Of a stretch of 64,000 bases of DNA, positions 23,748 through 32,619 are shown in pieces. The position numbers and the translations under genes are program-made. Numbering within the stretch: position 1 is the first letter of the stretch; each line of letters opens with the position of its first letter. This DNA is from Actinoplanes italicus (GTDB lineage Bacteria > Actinomycetota > Actinomycetes > Mycobacteriales > Micromonosporaceae), in the NCBI RefSeq assembly GCF_003001815.1, contig NZ_PVMZ01000028.1, positions 1 through 64,000 on the forward strand. Direction: 5' to 3'. The notes beneath the pieces are model-generated. The model had not been told where the DNA came from, made no database searches, and saw only the letters and a program-made list of their open reading frames with translations.

Positions 23748-25409
23748 TCAGTCGATCTTGGGCAGGGGCGGGCCGAGCACGTCATCGGCGTCGATGATCT
23801 TGTAGGCGTAGCCCTGTTCGGCCAGGAAGCGCTGACGGTGGGCGGCGTACTCCGTGTCGATGGTGTCCCGGGAGACCACCGTGTAGAAGTGGGCCTGCCG
23901 GCCGTCGCCCTTCGGACGCAGGACCCGGCCCAAACGCTGGGCCTCCTCCTGACGTGAGCCGAACGTGCCGGACACCTGGATCGCGACCGCCGCCTCCGGC
24001 AGGTCGATGGAGAAGTTGCCGACTTTCGACAGCACCAGTGTCCGAAGTGAACCGTCCCGGAATGCGTCGAACAGACGCTCCCGCTCCTTGTTCGTCGTCG
24101 AACCCTGCACGATCGGGGCATCAAGATATTCACCGAGCTCGTGCAACTGGTCCAGGAAACCGCCGATCACCAGCACCTGCTCACCCGGGTGCCGTTCGAC
24201 CAGAGCCTTGACCACCGGCAGCTTGGTCCGGGCGGTCGCCGCCACCCGGTAGCGCTCCTCGGCCTCGGTCACCGCGTACGACATCCGCTCGGCGTCGGTC
24301 AGCGTCACCCGGACCTCGACACACTCGGCCGGAGCGATCCAGCCCTGCGCCTCGATGTCCTTCCACGGGGCGTCGTAGCGTTTCGGGCCGATCAGCGAGA
24401 ACACGTCACCCTCGCGGCCGTCCTCGCGGACCAGCGTCGCGGTCAGGCCGAGCCGGCGGCGGGCCTGCAGGTCGGCGGTGAACCGGAAGATCGGCGCCGG
24501 CAGCAGGTGCACCTCGTCGTAGATGACCAGGCCCCAGTCACGCGCGCCGAACAGATCCAGATGCGTGAACGCCCCACCCCGGCGGGACGTCAGCACCTGA
24601 TACGTCGCGATCGTGACCGGGCGGATCTCCTTACGCTCCCCGCTGTACTCGCCGATCTCGTCCTCGGTGAGCGTGGTGCGGGCCAGCAACTCCCGTTTCC
24701 ACTGCCGGCCGGCGACCGTGTTGGTCACCAGGATCAGCGTGGTCGCCTTCGCGGTCGCCATCGCCGCGGCGCCGACCAGCGTCTTTCCGGCACCGCACGG
24801 AAGCACGACGACCCCTGAGCCACCCGCCCAGAAACCATCAACGGCCTCTTGCTGGTACGAACGGAGCGTCCAGCCGTCCTCGGCTAGATCGATCTCGTGC
24901 GCCTCGCCGTCGACGTAGCCGGCCAGGTCCTCGGCCGGCCAGCCCAGCTTCAGCAACGCCTGCTTGAGCCGGCCCCGCTCGGAGCCGTGCACCGCGATCG
25001 TCTCGTCGTCGAGGCGGGCGCCGAGCATGCCCGCCAGCTTCTTCGACTTCGCCACCTCGATCAGCACGATCTTGTCGAGGCCACGCAGGACCAGCCCGTG
25101 CACCGGGTCGTTGAGCAGCTGCAGACGACCGTAGCGATCCATCGTCTCGGCGACGTCCACGAGCAGGGCATGCGGAACCGGGTAGCGGGAGAACTTGATC
25201 AGCGCATCGACCACGCTCTCCGCGTCGTGGCCGGCGGCCCGCGAGTTCCACAGGCCCAGCGGGGTCAGCCGGTAGGTGTGCACATGCTCGGGCGAGCGCT
25301 CCAGCTCCGCGAACGGCGCGATCGCCATCCTGCAGGCTTGGGCGTCCGGGTGATCCACCTCCAGAAGCAGGGTCTTGTCCGACTGCACGATCAGTGGTCC
25401 GCCGCTCAC
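23748..25409 (-). CDS. XPB/Rad25-type DNA helicase
   Basis: 553 residues, superfamily 2. The N-terminal part (1-175) is the helicase-associated XPB-like domain; the ATPase has Q-motif-like RSYQQEAV, Walker A PCGAGKT (204-210), DEVH (298-301), LGLTATLVRED, and the second RecA domain ends QRLGRVLRP. Bacterial XPB proteins of actinomycetes unwind 3'-5' and are thought to act in DNA repair. GTG 25409 has GGAGG 8 nt upstream; longer readings are rejected. The partner at 25932-28298 precedes it, as in many actinomycetes, but here 520 bp intervene. Confidence 0.95.
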   Translation of the reverse strand: MSGGPLIVQSDKTLLLEVDHPDAQACRMAIAPFAELERSPEHVHTYRLTPLGLWNSRAAGHDAESVVDALIKFSRYPVPHALLVDVAETMDRYGRLQLLNDPVHGLVLRGLDKIVLIEVAKSKKLAGMLGARLDDETIAVHGSERGRLKQALLKLGWPAEDLAGYVDGEAHEIDLAEDGWTLRSYQQEAVDGFWAGGSGVVVLPCGAGKTLVGAAAMATAKATTLILVTNTVAGRQWKRELLARTTLTEDEIGEYSGERKEIRPVTIATYQVLTSRRGGAFTHLDLFGARDWGLVIYDEVHLLPAPIFRFTADLQARRRLGLTATLVREDGREGDVFSLIGPKRYDAPWKDIEAQGWIAPAECVEVRVTLTDAERMSYAVTEAEERYRVAATARTKLPVVKALVERHPGEQVLVIGGFLDQLHELGEYLDAPIVQGSTTNKERERLFDAFRDGSLRTLVLSKVGNFSIDLPEAAVAIQVSGTFGSRQEEAQRLGRVLRPKGDGRQAHFYTVVSRDTIDTEYAAHRQRFLAEQGYAYKIIDADDVLGPPLPKID

Positions 25410-25504
25410 CCGTACAACCTCCGAAGGCCTAAAAAGACGACCCTCAAGTGTGCCACGAAATTCGCTTACAACCTTTCGGCCCTCTCGCGCGTCGGACCTT
25501 ACGG

Positions 25505-25542
25505 CCGGGTCGTGCGCTGTAAATCGGGGGCGCACGACCCGG
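25505..25542 (-). terminator. 13-bp perfect hairpin, terminator-like
   Basis: CCGGGTCGTGCGC pairs perfectly with GCGCACGACCCGG around 12 nt. On the minus strand it begins 9 nt after the stop of the short remnant ORF ending at 25552. Confidence 0.6.
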
Positions 25543-25551
25543 CAAAGACCA

Positions 25552-25790
25552 CTACTGGTCGGCGAACAGCACGGTGAGCCTGTCCAGTTCGTCGAAGGCG
25601 GCCCGTTCCGCCGCAGTGTCGGCATCCTGTGCGACGAGTGGATTCGAAAAGCGAAGGTGAGGTCGGGTGGTTCGTCGATCCGGCTGGGTGACGTGCCCTC
25701 GCCGATGACGTGCTGGCGGGCTCGACTCGAAGCAGGCTCCGGTAGATCAGCATGCGGTCCGCCATCGTGCGTCCGCACGTCGCTGAAACT
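25552..25790 (-). pseudogene. Possible decayed gene between helicase and partner
   Basis: The minus strand ends an open stretch with LVAQDADTAAERAAFDELD and RLTVLFADQ before TAG at 25552-25554; this has protein-like composition and high third-position GC. Similar coding character appears upstream in other frames (RQHVIGEGTSPSRIDEPPDL, then ADRMLIYRSLLRVE), as if frameshifts broke a small gene. The terminator-like hairpin right after the stop supports a former gene end. I do not recognise the family. Confidence 0.3.
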
Positions 25791-25869
25791 CCAGATGCGT
25801 TTTGTCACCACGGCGTACTGATTGGCTACAGGCGTGATGGCACTGCCCGCCTCGTTGATAAAAGCCAAT

Positions 25870-25910
25870 GACTAGATGGCGAAAGGCTACTGTCCTTTCG
25901 CCATCTAGTC
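25870..25910 (-). terminator. 17-bp perfect hairpin after the helicase-partner gene
   Basis: GACTAGATGGCGAAAGG and CCTTTCGCCATCTAGTC pair without mismatch around CTACTGT. It lies 21 bp beyond the stop of the gene at 25932-28298; downstream on that strand is ATTGGCTTTTATC. Confidence 0.75.
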
Positions 25911-25931
25911 GCAAGCCGGATAAGTCAGGGA

Positions 25932-28298
25932 CTACTCCTCGGTGACCGCCGCGGTGATGCGGTGCAGGGCGAAGGTGTGCAGGCTCTCGCCCCGTTCGTC
26001 CTCGGCCCGCAGGTAACCGGCGGAGAGGGAGACCGGCCGGACCAGACGGGACAGGGTCGCGCCGTGGGAGTCGACGTAACCGACCCAGACGCGGGCCTTG
26101 TCGCGGACCGCCTGCTGGAGGACCGCCATGGCCTGGGTGTGCTGCTGGACCGCGGTGAGGCCGGGGATCGCCTGGCCATGGGCGGCCCGCACGGTGACCG
26201 GCGCGCGTCGGGCGGCCCTGGTCGCGATGTCGCCGCGGCGGAGCTGTTCGACGACGCCGGCCAGGCGCGGGCCCGTCAGCACAGGGCCGGCCGGTTCGAC
26301 GGTCCGCGGGGAGCGGGTCGGTGACCGCCTGGCTTTCGGTCTGGTCAGGACGGTCGCGCCACCGGCGTCCTCGGCGACCGGGGCGTAGCCGGCCTCGCGC
26401 AGCGCACCGAGCAGACGGGCCACCGGGCGTGGGCTGACCAGCACAGTGGGCGCGATCCGCCGCAGGTCCAGGCCGGTCACGCGCTTGTCGGCGACGACCT
26501 CGGCGAGCAGGGCCTCGTCGTCGCTGCGCAGGTAAGAACCGGCCGAACCGGTGCGCAGGCCGCCGTGCCGCCGGGCGGCGTCGTCGATCAGGTACGTCAG
26601 CGTCTGCGGCACCGGGGTGCGGGAGCGGCGCCGGAACAGTTCGTGCAGGTCGGCGGCCTGATAGCCGACGTCGAGGGCGCGCCGGACGCTGGCCGGGGTG
26701 ACCCGGAAGACGCTGGCGCCGCCCGCCGACTCGGGGTCGGCCAGGACGTCGAGCTCGCCGGCTAGCTCGGGTTCGGGCGGTCCGGGGACGATCACGGTCA
26801 GGTCGGCCTGCACCAGGATGTGGTCGACGGGCGCGGGCAGCAGCTGGTCGAGGGCGCGGACCGCGTCGGCGTGGGCGTCCTCGGGGTGCAGTCCGAGCGG
26901 ATCGCTGTCGTCCGGGCCGGCGTCGGTCAACAACACCCGGGAGTACGAGGTGAGCGCTCCCAATCCGGTGACCCCGAGCTGGGCCGCTCCGGCGTACGCG
27001 TCGGTGTGCACCGCCTCCCGGCCGCGGGCCCGCCGTGGCGCCTGCCAGGCGAGCAGCGCCAGCAGGTCGTCGAGACCGGGTGCGGCGCCGGGTTCCAGGT
27101 CGGCGAGGGCGCCCAGCACCTCCCGGCGGGCCTGGGGTGACCCGGCCCGTTCGGCGTCCGGCGCGAGGGCGTTGATCGGCCGGTCCCGTTCGTCGCGGCG
27201 GCCGACGAGACCGGGCTGCCGGGTCATGGCGAGCCACGCCCGGGCCAGGGCGGCCCAGCGGTGTGCGATGCCGGTGGCGCGCCACAGGTCGTACGCCCCG
27301 GTGGGCATGAAGACGTCCTGGGACGGGCCGATCTCGGACTCACCGAGCAGGCCCGCCGCGTATGCCGTCTCGATGAGCAGCGCCGCACCGGCCTCGTCGA
27401 TGCCGGCAGCCTTGGCCAGGCGTTTCAGGTCGCGCACGCCGAGGCCGCCGGTGCGCAGGACCGGGGCCGGCTCGGTGGCGAGGGCCTCGAGCAGCGACTC
27501 GGTGGCGCGGACCGCCTCCATGGTCTGCCCGGCGCCGGCCGAGTCGGCGGCCCGCGGACCGCGGGACGAGCCGTCGGGCACCGGCGGTTGCGGGCGCAGA
27601 ACGCCGAGCGGGCCGGTTTCGCGACGCAGCAACATGCCGATCTCGCGGGGAAGTTCGACCAGCTCACCGTCGGGCCGCGGGCTCCGGCCGACCTCTGAGA
27701 CGGGCACCAGCACGTGCTGCTCGACCAGCCAGCGCACCGGTTCGGCGACCGAGTCACGGGCGAGGGCCCCGACCGGGGGACCGGCGGCGAGCCGGTCGAG
27801 GACGGCGCGGGCGCCCGGCGGTGCGGACAGCACGGTGCGGCGCAGCCGGGCACGGTCGGCACAGAGGGCGGCGGTCTGCGGGTCGAGGAAGTCGGCGGGC
27901 CGGCCGAGCCCGGCAGGGTACGGCGAGGTGACCTCGTCGACGGCGCCGACCACGTGCAGCCCGTCCGGTGGACCGTGCAGCAGGAAGCGGACGCGGAGCC
28001 GGTCGATCGCTGCCACGACGTCGCCACCGGGGATGCCCGGTGTCAGCTCGAGAATGGCGTCGACCGAGGTCAGCGCCGTGTCGGCGGCCCGGGTGAGGCG
28101 GGCCGCGTCGAGGACGGCGAGGGTGAACTCGTCGAGGCCGTCCAGACAGCGGGCGACCGAGTTACGGGATTGTGCGCGCACGGCGAGGGCCGAGATGTCG
28201 GCCGGCACCGGGATGACGAGATCGGGGCGCAGCGCAATGAGCGCGCCCAGAGCCTCGTCGGGGAGCGACCGGAGTTGATCGGCGAATGTGGTGGCCAT
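25932..28298 (-). CDS. Helicase-associated protein (XPB partner, Helicase_C_3/WYL-like)
   Basis: 788 residues. Start ATG 28298 (ATTFADQLRSLPDEALGALI) follows GAAG. The N-terminal 300 residues hold repeated winged-helix-like segments; the middle is Ala/Leu/Arg-rich; around 470-610 is the helicase_C_3 region (DHILVQADLTVIVPGPPEPEL), and the end (about 700-785) has a WYL-like beta-strand set (VWVGYVDSHG, RPVSLSAGYLRA). In actinomycetes this protein is almost always encoded with the XPB-type helicase and is thought to work with it. The biochemical role is not established. Confidence 0.85.
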   Translation of the reverse strand: MATTFADQLRSLPDEALGALIALRPDLVIPVPADISALAVRAQSRNSVARCLDGLDEFTLAVLDAARLTRAADTALTSVDAILELTPGIPGGDVVAAIDRLRVRFLLHGPPDGLHVVGAVDEVTSPYPAGLGRPADFLDPQTAALCADRARLRRTVLSAPPGARAVLDRLAAGPPVGALARDSVAEPVRWLVEQHVLVPVSEVGRSPRPDGELVELPREIGMLLRRETGPLGVLRPQPPVPDGSSRGPRAADSAGAGQTMEAVRATESLLEALATEPAPVLRTGGLGVRDLKRLAKAAGIDEAGAALLIETAYAAGLLGESEIGPSQDVFMPTGAYDLWRATGIAHRWAALARAWLAMTRQPGLVGRRDERDRPINALAPDAERAGSPQARREVLGALADLEPGAAPGLDDLLALLAWQAPRRARGREAVHTDAYAGAAQLGVTGLGALTSYSRVLLTDAGPDDSDPLGLHPEDAHADAVRALDQLLPAPVDHILVQADLTVIVPGPPEPELAGELDVLADPESAGGASVFRVTPASVRRALDVGYQAADLHELFRRRSRTPVPQTLTYLIDDAARRHGGLRTGSAGSYLRSDDEALLAEVVADKRVTGLDLRRIAPTVLVSPRPVARLLGALREAGYAPVAEDAGGATVLTRPKARRSPTRSPRTVEPAGPVLTGPRLAGVVEQLRRGDIATRAARRAPVTVRAAHGQAIPGLTAVQQHTQAMAVLQQAVRDKARVWVGYVDSHGATLSRLVRPVSLSAGYLRAEDERGESLHTFALHRITAAVTEE

Positions 28299-28376
28299 CG
28301 TCTTCAACGCTAACGTTCATGGGACGATGGTGGTGGGTCCGGGCGTGGCCGGACGTTCGATCTGAGGAGGACCGAA

Positions 28377-28583
28377 GTGGCGAAGGCCAACCTGCCGGGC
28401 ACCAAGGTGCCGACGGGGGAGAACTCCCATGGCCCGCGGGGCGTGGACATGAAGGGCCGGATGCACGTCTCCGAGCTCATCTCCGACCGCGCGGCGGCCC
28501 CGTCCCCCTTCGGCGACGACCAGACTTTCCCTCTTCCGGTGGAGAGCCTGACCTACCGGGCCACCCACGGCCAGGGTGACTGA
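28377..28583 (+). CDS. Small conserved actinobacterial protein
   Basis: 68 residues from GTG 28377, which has GAGGAGG 5 nt upstream. The sequence is hydrophilic, Gly/Pro-rich in the first third (LPGTKVPTGENSHGPRGVDM) and ends LPVESLTYRATHGQGD; it looks disordered. The stop overlaps the start of the HAD gene by 8 bp. I do not know a function; similar small genes occur next to helicase genes in related bacteria. Confidence 0.75.
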   Translation: MAKANLPGTKVPTGENSHGPRGVDMKGRMHVSELISDRAAAPSPFGDDQTFPLPVESLTYRATHGQGD

Positions 28584-29205
28584 CGTCCCAGCGGTCGGTT
28601 TCGACCTGGACATGACGCTGATCGACTCCCGTCCGGGTATCCGGGAGGCGTACCTGGCACTCACCGCCGAGACCGGCGTCTTCGTCGACGCCGATCTCGC
28701 GGTGTCCCGGCTCGGTCCGCCGTTGCGGACCGAGCTGCGGTATTGGTTCCCGGAGGAGCAGGTGGAGGAGGCGGTCACCGCCTATCGCGCCCTCTACGAG
28801 GAGCTGGCGATCACTCCGAGCCTGCCGACACCCGGCGCCGTCGAGACTCTCGAGGCGGTACGCGCGGCCGGCCTGCGGATCGTGGTGGTCACGTCGAAAC
28901 TCGGCCGCCTGGCCCGTCTGCACCTCGACCACCTGGGCATGCACCCCGACGAGTTGGCCGGCGACCTGTTCGCCGAGGGCAAGGCGACCGCGCTCGTGGA
29001 GCACGGCGTGCGGTGGTACGTCGGTGATCACGTGGCGGACATGGTCGCGGCACGGACCGCGGGCGTCCCCGGAATCGGTGTGGCGACCGGGCCGTGTTCG
29101 GAGGCGGAACTCCGCGATGCCGGGGCCGCACACATCCTGCCGGATCTGACCGTGTTTCCGACGTTACTCAGTGAGATTGCAGTTGGGCCGCGGGCTATCC
29201 GCTAG
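28576..29205 (+). CDS. HAD-superfamily hydrolase
   Basis: 209 residues. Motif I is FDLDMTLID with D10 as nucleophile and D12 as acid; VVVTSK is motif II, a lysine occurs in EGKATAL, and VGDHVADMVAA is motif IV. The helical cap after motif I is of phosphoglycolate-phosphatase type (C1). It dephosphorylates a small metabolite, not identifiable here. GTG start overlaps the preceding small gene. Confidence 0.88.
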   Translation: MTDVPAVGFDLDMTLIDSRPGIREAYLALTAETGVFVDADLAVSRLGPPLRTELRYWFPEEQVEEAVTAYRALYEELAITPSLPTPGAVETLEAVRAAGLRIVVVTSKLGRLARLHLDHLGMHPDELAGDLFAEGKATALVEHGVRWYVGDHVADMVAARTAGVPGIGVATGPCSEAELRDAGAAHILPDLTVFPTLLSEIAVGPRAIR

Positions 29206-29255
29206 ATAGCCTTGGCGTGAGCGGTTGTGTCCATTGAGTGAAGTTGAGGTCAGCG

Positions 29256-29642
29256 GTGCCCACGGGTCGAGTGAAGTGGTACGACGCTACGAAGGGATTC
29301 GGCTTCGTCACCAGTGATGAGGGCGGAGACGTGTTCCTTCCCAAGGGTGCGCTGCCGGCGGGGGTCACGGAACTGAAAACGGGTCAGCGGGTCGAGTTCG
29401 GCGTCGTCGACAGCCGGAAAGGCGCGCAGGCCATGGGTGTGAAGCTCTTGGACGCTCCGCCGTCCCTGGCCGAGCTGCGCCGCCGCCCGGCGGACGAGCT
29501 GGCCAGCATGATCGAGGACATGATCAAGGTGCTGGAGAGCTCGGTGCAGCCGTCGCTCCAGCGGGGGCGCTACCCGGACAAGAAGACCTCGCTGAAGATC
29601 GCGCAGCTGGTGCACGCGGTCGCCCGCGAGTTCGAGACCTGA
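29256..29642 (+). CDS. Cold-shock-domain protein with C-terminal extension
   Basis: 128 residues. Residues 1-66 are a cold-shock domain: GRVKWYDATKGFGFVTSDEG with RNP1 (KGFGFV) and RNP2-like DVFLPKGAL. The C-terminal half (about 70-128) is helical and charged and includes KTSLKIAQLVHAVAREFE. This longer CspA-like form is general in actinomycetes. GTG 29256 has GAGG 6 nt upstream, so the ATG-like codon at 29238 is not used. It binds single-stranded RNA or DNA. Confidence 0.9.
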   Translation: MPTGRVKWYDATKGFGFVTSDEGGDVFLPKGALPAGVTELKTGQRVEFGVVDSRKGAQAMGVKLLDAPPSLAELRRRPADELASMIEDMIKVLESSVQPSLQRGRYPDKKTSLKIAQLVHAVAREFET

Positions 29643-29663
29643 GCGGCTACCGCAAGGACGCCG

Positions 29664-30473
29664 TTACAGCAGCGACGGCACAGCAGGCGTCAGACCCGCC
29701 GCCGCCGCACGTCCGAGCAGGGCGTCGGCGGCGGCGAGTCCGTCTTTGCCCAGTTCCAGGGTGAATTCGTTGACGTAGAGCTCGATGTGCTGTTTCACCA
29801 CGGCCGGCTCCATCTCCTGCGCGTTGGCGAGGATGAAGTCCTGGCTGACGGAGGGGTCGCGCCAGCCGTACCGGAGGGATTCGCGGATCCACTCGGTGGC
29901 TCGCACCGGATCGACGGTGTCCCGCTTGGCGAGGATGGCACCGAGCGGGATCGGCAGGCCGGTGTCGGTCTCCCACCACTTACCGAGATCGGCCAGAGCG
30001 GTCAAACCATATCGCTGGTACGTGAATCGGGCCTCGTGGATGACCAGGCCGGCGTCGAAGCGGCCTTCGGCGACTCCGGGCATGATCTGGTGGAACGGGA
30101 CGACCTCGATCTTCGCCGGCCCCCGGTCGGCGGCCCAGAGGCGGAACAGAAGGTACGCCGTGGTGCGGTCACCGGGGACGGCCACGGTCGCGCCGTCGAG
30201 GTCGGTGCGGCCGTTGGTGAGCACGAGCGGTCCGCAGCCCCGGCCGAGCGCGCCGCCGCAGGGCAGCAGCTCATAGTCGTCCAGCAGCCACGGCAGCGCC
30301 GCATAACTGACCTTGACCAGGTCGAATGTGCCGTCGAGGGCGGCCGTGTTGGTGACGTCGACGTCGGCGAAGGTCAGGTCGATCGGCGGGGCGCCAGGGA
30401 CGAGACCGTGCACGAGCGCGTGGAACACGAAGGTGTCGTTGGGGCACGGCGAGACCGCGAGAGAAAGCGCCAC
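29664..30473 (-). CDS. mqnD: 1,4-dihydroxy-6-naphthoate synthase
   Basis: 269 residues with a periplasmic-binding-protein-like fold. The opening SPCPNDTFVFHA and the VIHEARFTY segment, which holds the catalytic His, identify MqnD. It converts cyclic dehypoxanthinyl futalosine to 1,4-dihydroxy-6-naphthoate in the futalosine route to menaquinone. A TAGCGT box stands 6 nt before the GTG start, so the mRNA may be leaderless. mqnB is 7 kb away in the same window; other mqn genes are not seen. Confidence 0.93.
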   Translation of the reverse strand: MALSLAVSPCPNDTFVFHALVHGLVPGAPPIDLTFADVDVTNTAALDGTFDLVKVSYAALPWLLDDYELLPCGGALGRGCGPLVLTNGRTDLDGATVAVPGDRTTAYLLFRLWAADRGPAKIEVVPFHQIMPGVAEGRFDAGLVIHEARFTYQRYGLTALADLGKWWETDTGLPIPLGAILAKRDTVDPVRATEWIRESLRYGWRDPSVSQDFILANAQEMEPAVVKQHIELYVNEFTLELGKDGLAAADALLGRAAAAGLTPAVPSLL

Positions 30474-30562
30474 CCTCTCACGCTAGTCCGTTCTCCAGGG
30501 AAAAATATTCACGTCTTCCTCTGGCTTCCGAGGTGTGATCCTTCCTACACTCCGCTTTGTTG

Positions 30563-30574
30563 GATCAAGTGATC
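30563..30574. promoter_or_regulatory. Candidate operator of the secreted-hydrolase/MFS/GH1 cluster
   Basis: GATCA-AG-TGATC is an inverted repeat just 17 nt before the GTG of the first gene. A TetR gene at the far end of the cluster is a possible binder. Confidence 0.35.
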
Positions 30575-30591
30575 GACCAAGGGGGTGCCGC

Positions 30592-32619
30592 GTGGCTCGT
30601 AAGCTGGTCGCGGGCGTCTTGGTGCTCGGCCTCGTCGGTGGGCTGTCCGCGCCCGCCCAAGGAGCCGCGAGCTGGACGCCCGCTAACGACCTGGAGGGCG
30701 CTTGCGTCACCCTCCAGGCTTTCAACGGATCGAACTCGCTGGGGTACGTCTGGAAGGACTCGGTCGGCTACGGCTTCAAGAGCTCGGTGTCGAGTGCTGA
30801 ACCGTTCCGGCTCGAAGCCACCCAGCTCGGCCGCTACGTCCTGCGTGACCAGGACGGCGCGCCGCCCTATCAGAGCGTGCTGAACTGGGTGTGGGCCGGA
30901 GCCGAATACGGCGTCCGCGCCGACTGGACCGTCACCACCGACGGCAGCACCCACAAGTTCGTGAACACGTCGACCGGTCAGCAGATGGGCCAGTACCTCG
31001 GCGGACTCGGCACCGGCGGCAGCACCTTCAAGCTCGCACCGGCCTCCGGCTGCGCCGCGATCCCGGACATCGCCACCGGTGTCAGCGGCACACCGGCTCC
31101 GGGCGTCGACGCCAACGGCAAGCTGGTCGGCTGGATCGACGCGCACGCGCACGTCACGGCCGGTGAGGCCTTCGGCGGAGCACTGCACTGCGGTGACGCG
31201 TACGCCCCCGGTGGTGTTTCCGTGGCCCTCAAAGGCTGCGCCTCGCACGGAACCCTCGGCTGGGGCGCGCTGCTCGAGGCGATCCTCTCCGGCACCGACC
31301 CGATCAACTCGGCCGAGGACGGCTGGCCCACCTTCGGCGACTGGCCGCAGTACGACACGCTGCTGCACGAGGCGTCCTACTTCCGCAGCCTGGAACGTGC
31401 CTGGATGTCCGGCCAGCGGGTGCTCAACGTGCTGCTCGTCGCGAACCGGGTGATCTGCGAGCTCACGCCCGAGCACACCTCCTGCAACGAGATGGACCAG
31501 ATCCGTGCGCAGGCCACATACCTGAAGAAGATGCAGGACTATGTGGACGCCCGCAGTGGCGGTCCCGGCAGGGGCTTCTTCCGGCTGGCCAAGACCCCGG
31601 CCGAGGTACGCAGCATCGCCGCGCAGGGCAAACTCGCCGTCACGATCGGCGTGGAGAACTCCGAGATCTTCAACTGTCGTGAGATCAACAACGTCGCGCA
31701 GTGCACCAAGGCCGACATCGACGCCGGGCTCAACGAGCTGGAGAGCATCGGGGTCAGTGGCCTCTACCCGGTGCACAAGTTCGACAATGCGTTCGGCGGT
31801 ACCCGGTTCGACGAGGGCGTCACCGGCGCCGCGATCAACGTCGGCAACCTGCTCTCCACCGGTCGCTGGTGGCAGGCGACGAGCTGCACCGGGCCGTCCG
31901 ACAACGAGCAGCCGCTGGTCAGTGACGACTTCGCGAAACTGCTCCAGCTCGGCGTCGGTCTGCCGGCCGGCACGATCCTTCCGGTCTACCCGAGCGGCAA
32001 GATCTGCAACACGCGAGGCTTGACCGAGCTCGGCACGTACCTCATCCAGAAGATGATGGACCGGGGGATGATCATCCACCTGGACCACATGGGGGTGAAG
32101 ACCGCGTCGGCGGTCCTCGACCTCGCCCAGCAGGCGAACTACCCCGGCGTCGCGTCGGTGCACACCTGGTCCGACCCGGCGCTGGTCAACCGGATCCTCG
32201 GCCTCGGTGGCTTCGTCGCAAGCTACGCCTTCTCGGCCAGCGACGACGGCCAGGACACCGGCACCTTCCTCGACGAATGGCGCACCCACCGGGCACTCGC
32301 CAACGGCTCCAAGATCACCGGGTACGGCGTCGGCACCGACGTGAACGGGCTGGGCCCGCAGGCAGCCCCCCGCCTCAACGCCGGGTCCAGCCCGCTCACC
32401 TACCCGTTCACCGCGACCAACGGCACCACGGTGAACAAGCAGGTCTACGGCAGCCGGACCTTCAACCTCAACACCGACGGCGTCGCCCAGTACGGGCTCT
32501 ACGCCGACTGGATCGTCGACCTGATCAACCAGGCCGGATCCGATGGCCCGCTCCTGAAGAAGCAGCTGCTCAGCGGTGCTGAGGCGTACACGGTGATGTG
32601 GGAAAGGTCCCGTGCGTGA
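30592..32619 (+). CDS. Secreted amidohydrolase-like protein (peptidase M19-type core)
   Basis: 675 residues. Signal peptide 1-25 (ending PAQGAA). An N-terminal beta-rich module (about 28-160, two cysteines) is followed by a metal-dependent amidohydrolase barrel beginning WIDAHAHVTAGE (H-x-H metal ligands), with VTIGVENSEIF, YPVHKFDNAFGG, MIIHLDHMG and GVGTDVNGLG further on, the order expected of membrane-dipeptidase-like enzymes. Several cysteines suggest disulfides outside the cell. GTG 30592 has GGGGGTG upstream. It overlaps the MFS gene (GTGA) and is followed by a GH1 gene. Substrate unknown; dipeptide or related amide is the family default. Confidence 0.8.
   Translation: MARKLVAGVLVLGLVGGLSAPAQGAASWTPANDLEGACVTLQAFNGSNSLGYVWKDSVGYGFKSSVSSAEPFRLEATQLGRYVLRDQDGAPPYQSVLNWVWAGAEYGVRADWTVTTDGSTHKFVNTSTGQQMGQYLGGLGTGGSTFKLAPASGCAAIPDIATGVSGTPAPGVDANGKLVGWIDAHAHVTAGEAFGGALHCGDAYAPGGVSVALKGCASHGTLGWGALLEAILSGTDPINSAEDGWPTFGDWPQYDTLLHEASYFRSLERAWMSGQRVLNVLLVANRVICELTPEHTSCNEMDQIRAQATYLKKMQDYVDARSGGPGRGFFRLAKTPAEVRSIAAQGKLAVTIGVENSEIFNCREINNVAQCTKADIDAGLNELESIGVSGLYPVHKFDNAFGGTRFDEGVTGAAINVGNLLSTGRWWQATSCTGPSDNEQPLVSDDFAKLLQLGVGLPAGTILPVYPSGKICNTRGLTELGTYLIQKMMDRGMIIHLDHMGVKTASAVLDLAQQANYPGVASVHTWSDPALVNRILGLGGFVASYAFSASDDGQDTGTFLDEWRTHRALANGSKITGYGVGTDVNGLGPQAAPRLNAGSSPLTYPFTATNGTTVNKQVYGSRTFNLNTDGVAQYGLYADWIVDLINQAGSDGPLLKKQLLSGAEAYTVMWERSRA

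Noticed and set aside
25747..27285. Minus-strand frame of 512 codons
   Set aside because: Out-of-frame shadow of the helicase-partner gene, Arg/Pro/Gly-rich.
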